The translations under genes were made by a program, and so were the position numbers. The notes beneath the pieces are model-generated. The model saw only the letters and a list, made by a program, of their open reading frames with translations, was not told the origin of the DNA and made no database searches. From Aphis gossypii (Eukaryota; Arthropoda; Insecta; Hemiptera; Aphididae): DNA of 64,000 nucleotides. Numbering within the stretch: position 1 is the first letter of the stretch; the number at the start of each line of letters is the position of its first letter. The stretch is from positions 7,958,695-8,022,694 of the forward strand of contig NC_065533.1 in assembly GCF_020184175.1 (NCBI RefSeq), in the 5' to 3' direction. This document shows, in pieces, positions 60,301 through 64,000 of this stretch.

Positions 60301-62494
60301 GAATTCTTACGTAGTGTGTAGCTTAAAATCTTAGATTTTGGAGTGTCTCCTTCAGTGGTTTTTTCAGCCTATGCTTGGAAAACAGTGTTGGTATATAGAT
60401 AATTGCAAATTATCATTATAATTATTTATCAAATGATAAAACGTCTTATTTTTGTATAAAAATTACATTTTTTAAACAAGGGACACTTGCAGAAATTTTG
60501 GTATGGACATGTGCCCATCCCGCCCAGTGTCTATACGCTAGGAACCGCCACTGCACGTACGGCCGTTATTATATAATAGGTATAGTTACGCGTAAAATTG
60601 AAGAGCGCATACGATAGCCGAAAGGCATGTAACACAAATATTATTAGTGTGTTAAGTGCAGTCTTAAACATAATAATATAATTATTATTATGTGTACAAG
60701 CGGCTTTGTCCCGACACACAGAAAAGCAACGCGTACCTAGAGCCTAAACGCTCCTTAAGCAATAACATGTTGACAGTGCATTCGTTTTTTTAATACATTT
60801 TTTACTCAACTTACGTTTATTTTGTTTCCACCATTAAGTAACTATTATATATATCTATTATTGTTTTCACTAGACGTCTTACGCCAAAGCATATTTAAAT
60901 ACCTATATATAATATTATTACATAAATTCTTACGTTTTCAACTTTTACATGATTTGCGTGGCACGTTTTTGTCTATGTTTTTCGCGCTAAACATCTAACA
61001 ATATAGTAATAGTATAGTACCTACATAAAAGTAATTTATCAAAATAATAACGTAAGTATTATCGTCAATTCCGGTAATTAACGCACCTACAATACCTACT
61101 TATAAATTTTCTCAAACATTTAATAAGGATATTTATTATAGTAGGTATTCATCGGTAAGTTCGTCGAAATTGTTATTTTTCGTCATGACAAATCATATTT
61201 TAATCTATCAACAATAATAATATATAGTATAGAATTTGCTATAGTAATCTAACACCATTTTGTTATACTATAATAATTTTTTACTAGAACGCCACACCCG
61301 CATATGTATTTGTCTTGTAAGTGTGTAACATAGAAAATTTACGTTCAGCAGTTCAATCAGTTCGCTTTTGGCTTGATTACTAATGATTAGCTTTAATATT
61401 ATAAGAGTGAATTTATCCATTATGAGCATTATATGAAAGTTAATGATGGCTAAGAACATTATCTATAGTTTCGTATATAGGTTTTTTACAATAATTCAGT
61501 TTTTAAACGAGTTATGAAAATTTTTAAATTGCATTATTTTATTTTACGAAAAAATCGCTAAAAATAAACGAATTATCTTAAAAACTTATACCAGAACATA
61601 GATAATGTTTTTTTAACTTTTACTATTAGGTTTTAAAACAGGTCATGAATTGCTGAGCGTAAATTTGTTATGACGTTACTTGTACAACGGATACAACCGA
61701 TGAATGTACAACTGTACAAGTAGCGTCCATTAATACAAAAATAAAATATAAGCATTATTTACAATATTGAATATACATATACTACCTATTATAGTGGTCT
61801 TGATATTCTGGTACTATATCAGTTCAGCACCCTCCGTAATTCGGCATATTTTCTCTACACACACGATTATAATTGTATTTTTTAGTCTATACCTATCATT
61901 TATCATTTTAAAAATAATGTTGTTGGAATTTCAACAAAAATTATAAATTATTGTGGGTGATATAAATATTACATCTACATGTTATATTCAATAAAAAGTG
62001 TAATGAAAATAAAATTTTTATCCGATTTCTGTTTAAATGTATAATTTTGTCTATAATCTGGCCGCAGGACCGAATATAGGTACCTACTATAATATGGTCT
62101 CAGTGGTTTCACGTGAGTCAGAATAACAAGACACTACTGTACTAGTACTTTTTTTCTTTATCTTTTAATCAATTATACAAGTCTAAATGATCATACTTTA
62201 CATGTTATTGATATTATTTCGTTTATTATTGTTGTGTTCTCGATACAGCACGTCGGCCTAAGACGCGGTGACATAGTGGTGGCATTAAAGCTGTGTTCTG
62301 GTGACGGCAGCGGTAGGGCAATGGACGTCAGATGGGAAACGTGTCGCAGGGTAGCCGAGCTTATTGTTCATCATCATCAACGGCGTCTGAGGCCTAGTTC
62401 CGGCGACGGAGCAGTCGTCGTCCAGTTGAAAGTCGTCACGCCGATCACCGCCGCGACGGTGTCTGACAGCTACCCGACCATGGATCCAAACAAA
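47624..62494 (+). CDS. Rhpn: Rhophilin (HR1-BRO1-PDZ Rho effector), 11 exons, 3' end off the window
   Basis: Exons: 47624-47671, 49352-49467, 49895-50279, 50489-50653, 51270-51532, 55003-55369, 56560-56802, 57946-58384, 58943-59380, 59878-60290, 62249-62494. All phases join, giving 1041 codons. HR1 (residues about 17-130) has ARSALNKQMDRELRLREGAE then NLLRATTKDG, very close to rhophilin RAQIHQQIDKELRMRTGAEN. BRO1 (about 175-705) has FFPP, WYDSFGGPVP, ACVLFNVAAVHTQMGA, FLRAAGAYRHIGDTF, AQAHECAFEKL and HYAALAYRFAACALL. After it come LFAGLGPVAVFSARHQCSRP and a PDZ with GFELR and GLRRGDIVVALKL. Known rhophilins bind GTP-bound Rho through HR1 and act as cytoplasmic scaffolds for actin regulation. 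Vertebrate members have about 670-690 residues; this one is much longer through acidic, Gly, Arg and Gln/His insertions. The last donor (GTAAGT at 62495) means further exons lie beyond. Confidence 0.93.
48274..48311. repeat. ATA microsatellite
   Basis: About twelve ATA units in rhophilin intron 1. Confidence 0.9.
49352..49467 (+). CDS. Rhpn: Rhophilin exon 2 (HR1)
   Basis: Acceptor gtgtatag, then GTDPKAATCRAKLQRARSAL. This is the HR1 coiled coil. It ends two bases into the Arg codon of LLR/ATT. Confidence 0.93.
49895..50279 (+). CDS. Rhpn: Rhophilin exon 3 (end of HR1, linker)
   Basis: Contains TVALELSFLDSNVRLLADEL then AELNGSVDVYQ, the second HR1 helix. An Asp/Glu run (RDDDEDDDQGD) and an Arg-rich stretch follow, then PMIAVPLKDTRPIDFGPPLE leading into BRO1. 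A Gly/Ser/Lys insertion sits between the HR1 helices. Confidence 0.93.
50489..50653 (+). CDS. Rhpn: Rhophilin exon 4 (BRO1 start)
   Basis: RFISQHYGVDLSATPEEISA, an acidic insertion, then LREAIDELTQLR, matching the first BRO1 helices (EHYSED..YEDEI..LMDLRQ). Phase 0 at both ends. Confidence 0.9.
51270..51532 (+). CDS. Rhpn: Rhophilin exon 5 (BRO1)
   Basis: DTQTPSRDLDGVRLLLRYYR then QLYYVDRRFFPP matches ACRTPSRDEAGVELLMTYFI and VESRFFPP. A His/Gln-rich insertion of about 55 residues follows, then IYFEW. The Trp codon is split by the next intron. Confidence 0.92.
51533..55002 (+). other. Rhophilin intron 5, repeat-bearing
   Basis: AT-rich. It holds an inverted copy of the GATTCTGAACG repeat (54040-54580) and related degraded text at about 52690-53150. 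No exon or bounded transposon was found elsewhere. Confidence 0.5.
54040..54580 (-). repeat. Dispersed repeat, copy E (GATTCTGAACG family), inverted
   Basis: Begins AGATTCTGAACG then AATGTATTGATTTTACAATG, the inverse of the right end of copy A. It runs to CACTGGAAATTATATCCTAG, the inverse of copy A near 23135. Confidence 0.65.
55003..55369 (+). CDS. Rhpn: Rhophilin exon 6 (BRO1 core)
   Basis: YDSFGGPVPSCGQRTVRFEQ, ACVLFNVAAVHTQMGAKYDR, an insertion with a run of Asp, then AAAAAQCFLRAAGAYRHIGD and LYALMM. This is the most conserved part of the BRO1 domain. Confidence 0.95.
55509..55551. repeat. Perfect 19-bp hairpin in rhophilin intron 6
   Basis: TTAATAGAAAAAGAGTAAT, a five-base loop AAATC, then the exact inverse ATTACTCTTTTTCTATTAA. 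It lies 140 bases downstream of the exon 6 donor. Confidence 0.9.
56560..56802 (+). CDS. Rhpn: Rhophilin exon 7 (BRO1)
   Basis: AQAHECAFEKL matches MAQAQECVFEGL. An Arg-rich and Gly-rich insertion is followed by WTELAREAAH, the helix corresponding to LRLAQEAAQV. Confidence 0.92.
57766..57907. mobile_element. MITE of about 140 bp just upstream of rhophilin exon 8
   Basis: ATGGACGTAGGTAAGGGGG at the left and TTACCTACCTACGTCCAT at the right are inverted, with GTTCAGACACCCCCC inside. It ends 38 bases before the exon 8 first base. Confidence 0.7.
57946..58384 (+). CDS. Rhpn: Rhophilin exon 8 (BRO1)
   Basis: VSRMYGDVVYNSCC, then DVWVAVCRIKDRHYAALAYR and FAACALLPY. After an Ala run and a run of nine Asp (58303-58329) comes RRRKQLG at the donor. 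The acceptor gttgcgaag has only a modest pyrimidine tract. Confidence 0.9.
58943..59380 (+). CDS. Rhpn: Rhophilin exon 9 (BRO1 end, linker)
   Basis: MLLLEAAAAAHDRADRAQRL then CRQLRAK is the final BRO1 helix (LKRAILGQEEALRLHALCRVL). The remaining hundred residues are a divergent linker with a Cys/Asp cluster (SQCWDCRDCCSDDDG). Phase 1 at both ends. Confidence 0.88.
59577..59827. mobile_element. Degenerate piece of the long-TIR element abutting rhophilin exon 10
   Basis: Matches 18461-18780: GCAACATCAAAT, ACAACGCGTGGA, GGATTTAACATTTCA, TATTTAAGCTAC, ATTTGTTGTAAAT, and finally TAAAAACACCTTTTTTGAAG. Internal deletions shorten it. It ends about 50 bases before the exon 10 acceptor. Confidence 0.75.
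59878..60290 (+). CDS. Rhpn: Rhophilin exon 10 (pre-PDZ motif and PDZ start)
   Basis: After an acidic leader, LFAGLGPVAVFSARHQCSRP matches FHRLGPLSVFSAKNRW. WFGFELRSHGGG is the PDZ carboxylate-binding loop region. The acceptor catcag is the only nearby AG that keeps phase and avoids a stop. Confidence 0.88.
60354..60553. mobile_element. Possible MITE remnant
   Basis: CAGTGGTTTTTTCAGCC at the left and CTAGGAACCGCCACTG at the right are weakly inverted at their tips. No target duplication is seen. Confidence 0.3.
61625..61740. repeat. Fragment of a dispersed repeat (AAATTTGTTATG type)
   Basis: ATTGCTGAGCGTAAATTTGT then TATGACG matches the copy inside the element at 7925-8826 (TTGCTGAATGCAAATTTGTT). 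Diverged. Confidence 0.45.
62249..62494 (+). CDS. Rhpn: Rhophilin exon 11 (PDZ second half)
   Basis: HVGLRRGDIVVALKL matches the PDZ GLKEGDYIVSVNG segment; RVAELIV is the PDZ alpha-B helix and VVVQLKVVTP the last strand. It ends TMDPNK/GTAAGT in phase 0, so the protein continues. Confidence 0.9.
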
Positions 62495-64000
62495 GTAAGT
62501 AGTCTAGGACTCTAGGTAGTAGGTACCTACATCTACACATTATACGTTTATTATGTGCATAAGCGCAAATTTAATAAATGATAAATTACGATTTTATTAA
62601 TTTTTGTACACCGAAGAATTTCAATAATAATTTTATTTTATTTTTATTCAGAAAATTCGTTTAAAACGCAGCGTCGTATTACGAATTGAATTCTAATTAT
62701 AATATATGGTCATTTTTTTATTTCTACCATATATAAAGAATAAAGACTAAAATTCGTCATTAAATGGTTGATAATCGTTTAGTCAACAATGCTAGAGTCT
62801 TATAGTCTGAAAAATAACGCGTTAATCGGCTTTGATACTTTATTGTATTGTAAGTGAGATAATTAATGTATTAGGCAATTATTATTAGTTTCAAAATTAT
62901 GGATTTATGTTTTTTTCCTTTTATTTGTGTCTACAATAACTATAATGTTAACTTTTTGAAGTGGTACAAAGAGATTATTTTTGAACCTGGTTTGTGGCAC
63001 AGAAATTTAGATCTTGCTAGAGCTTTGGAAAAAATAAAAAATGACCAGTTTTTTCATTACAACCAGAAAAAATTTAAAAAAAAAAAACATAGTTCTATAC
63101 TTACATAACATTAGTTTTCCAATTTGTTAGCGATTCAAGTGGATTGATGTTTGAAATATTTAATAAATATTTATATTATCAACCATTTTCTAGACATGAT
63201 AGGTATATACTTCATTTAAAAAATAGTTAAGCTCTTTTCCAGATATTTAAACATTCAAATAATCAATTTATATATTTTTTCTCGTAAATTGTGCTAATAG
63301 CAGCTTAAAAATATTTAAAATATTTTTTTACTTCTTTTTTCCTAATTTATTATTATTATTATTATTATTATACTATATATTATGCATATTTTGTTTATTA
63401 GCGTTTAATGTTTATAGCTCTTATTTGTATAATTTGTACAACATTTTTTCGATAATTTTTTTTAATATTTCATTCAGCTACACAATTAATAATGAACTTA
63501 TCTGAATGTATGTTTGAATATTTTTTTTTAATTAGGGAAACATAGTATAATGATTTCAGCCATGTAAGACACAAAGTTTTATTATGTTATTCATAACTTT
63601 AACCATTAGTTATAATAGGTATCGTTGGGGGTAAGGAGACTTTGGATCTGAAAAAAATCATTTCTTCGAACAGAAATATTTCAGTTTTTTTAGTTTGTTA
63701 TATCATAATTACCTGTCAATAATACCTGTCCTTTTCCTGTGTCTCATAGCATTGATAAAATTTGAAATCCAATAGGTACTTATAGAGGATATTTTGTACC
63801 CAAAACACTTATTGTTAATTGTCAAACATATTTCACAAAAACTCGGTAATTATTGATATTTTCACACATCATTTATAACTCAAGTTAAATAAAATATACT
63901 ATGTAATACGTTAAGTTGTTAATTTCGTGAATTGTGCTTTCATCAATTTTATAAATAAAAAAATCTAGTCATTTTATATTTAAATAATTTTTAATTATTA
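62495..64000. other. Rhophilin intron 11, beginning
   Basis: AT-rich. A 69-codon ORF at 62899-63108 contains WYKEIIFEPGLWHRNLDLAR, unlike random AT-rich text, but it matches nothing I recognise. An ATT microsatellite lies at 63347-63370. No further rhophilin exon is recognised up to the edge. Confidence 0.4.

Noticed and set aside
59843..60334. 163-codon Arg-rich ORF
   Set aside because: Alternate frame of rhophilin exon 10; the true frame carries LFAGLGPVAVFSA and GFELR.
1..64000. CRISPR arrays, prokaryotic operons, rRNA and tRNA genes
   Set aside because: No evenly spaced short repeats with unique spacers, no operon structure and no recognisable rRNA or tRNA text; the DNA is animal nuclear.

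Overview
The window is AT-rich eukaryotic nuclear DNA with genes split by small and large introns (GT..AG), long intergenic stretches and many short inverted-repeat transposons. Gene content (rhophilin, ATF-2-type bZIP, RNase H2 subunit C, a PPT2-like thioesterase and a ZAD zinc-finger protein, the last being an arthropod-type family) indicates an insect. The base composition, the very frequent taggta/ggtacct words and the repeat style resemble aphid genomes. That species-level reading is inference; nothing was searched.

Layout. 1-602: first recognisable coding exon of a PPT2-like thioesterase on the minus strand, running off the left edge. 603-4758: intergenic DNA and probable 3' UTR. 4759-7823 (minus): five exons of an ATF-2/ATF-7/CREB5-type bZIP factor whose 5' end was not found; a 902-bp hAT-like element with an 8-bp target duplication lies upstream. 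9400-9960: relatively CpG-rich segment, a possible shared promoter with the plus-strand, intronless RNase H2 subunit C gene (10047-10526). 10800-15480: cluster of MITEs and foldback elements. 15584-16046: 240-bp-period tandem duplication just upstream of a ZAD-C2H2 zinc-finger gene (plus; exons 16127-16279, 16374-16502, 26997-28861). That gene has a 10.5-kb transposon-filled intron, a 21-unit pentapeptide repeat, an internally duplicated four-finger module and one apparent frameshift. 29030-31110: tandem array of units about 470 bp long directly 3' of it. 31100-46600: gene-poor, with several clear non-autonomous transposons, including one hAT-like element nested in another, each with its own 8-bp duplication. 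46600-62494 and beyond: CpG-rich promoter and eleven coding exons of rhophilin (HR1, BRO1, PDZ), running off the right edge.

The genes do not form a pathway: they are a Rho effector/scaffold, a stress-kinase-type transcription factor, a ribonucleotide-removal nuclease subunit, a lysosomal-type thioesterase and a DNA-binding zinc-finger protein. Exon junctions were chosen by splice consensus and reading phase, and all phases agree within each gene. I saw no wholly new system. The most interesting structures are the ZAD gene (frameshift, duplicated finger module, duplicated 5' region, tandem 3' region) and the transposon insertions pressed against rhophilin exons.
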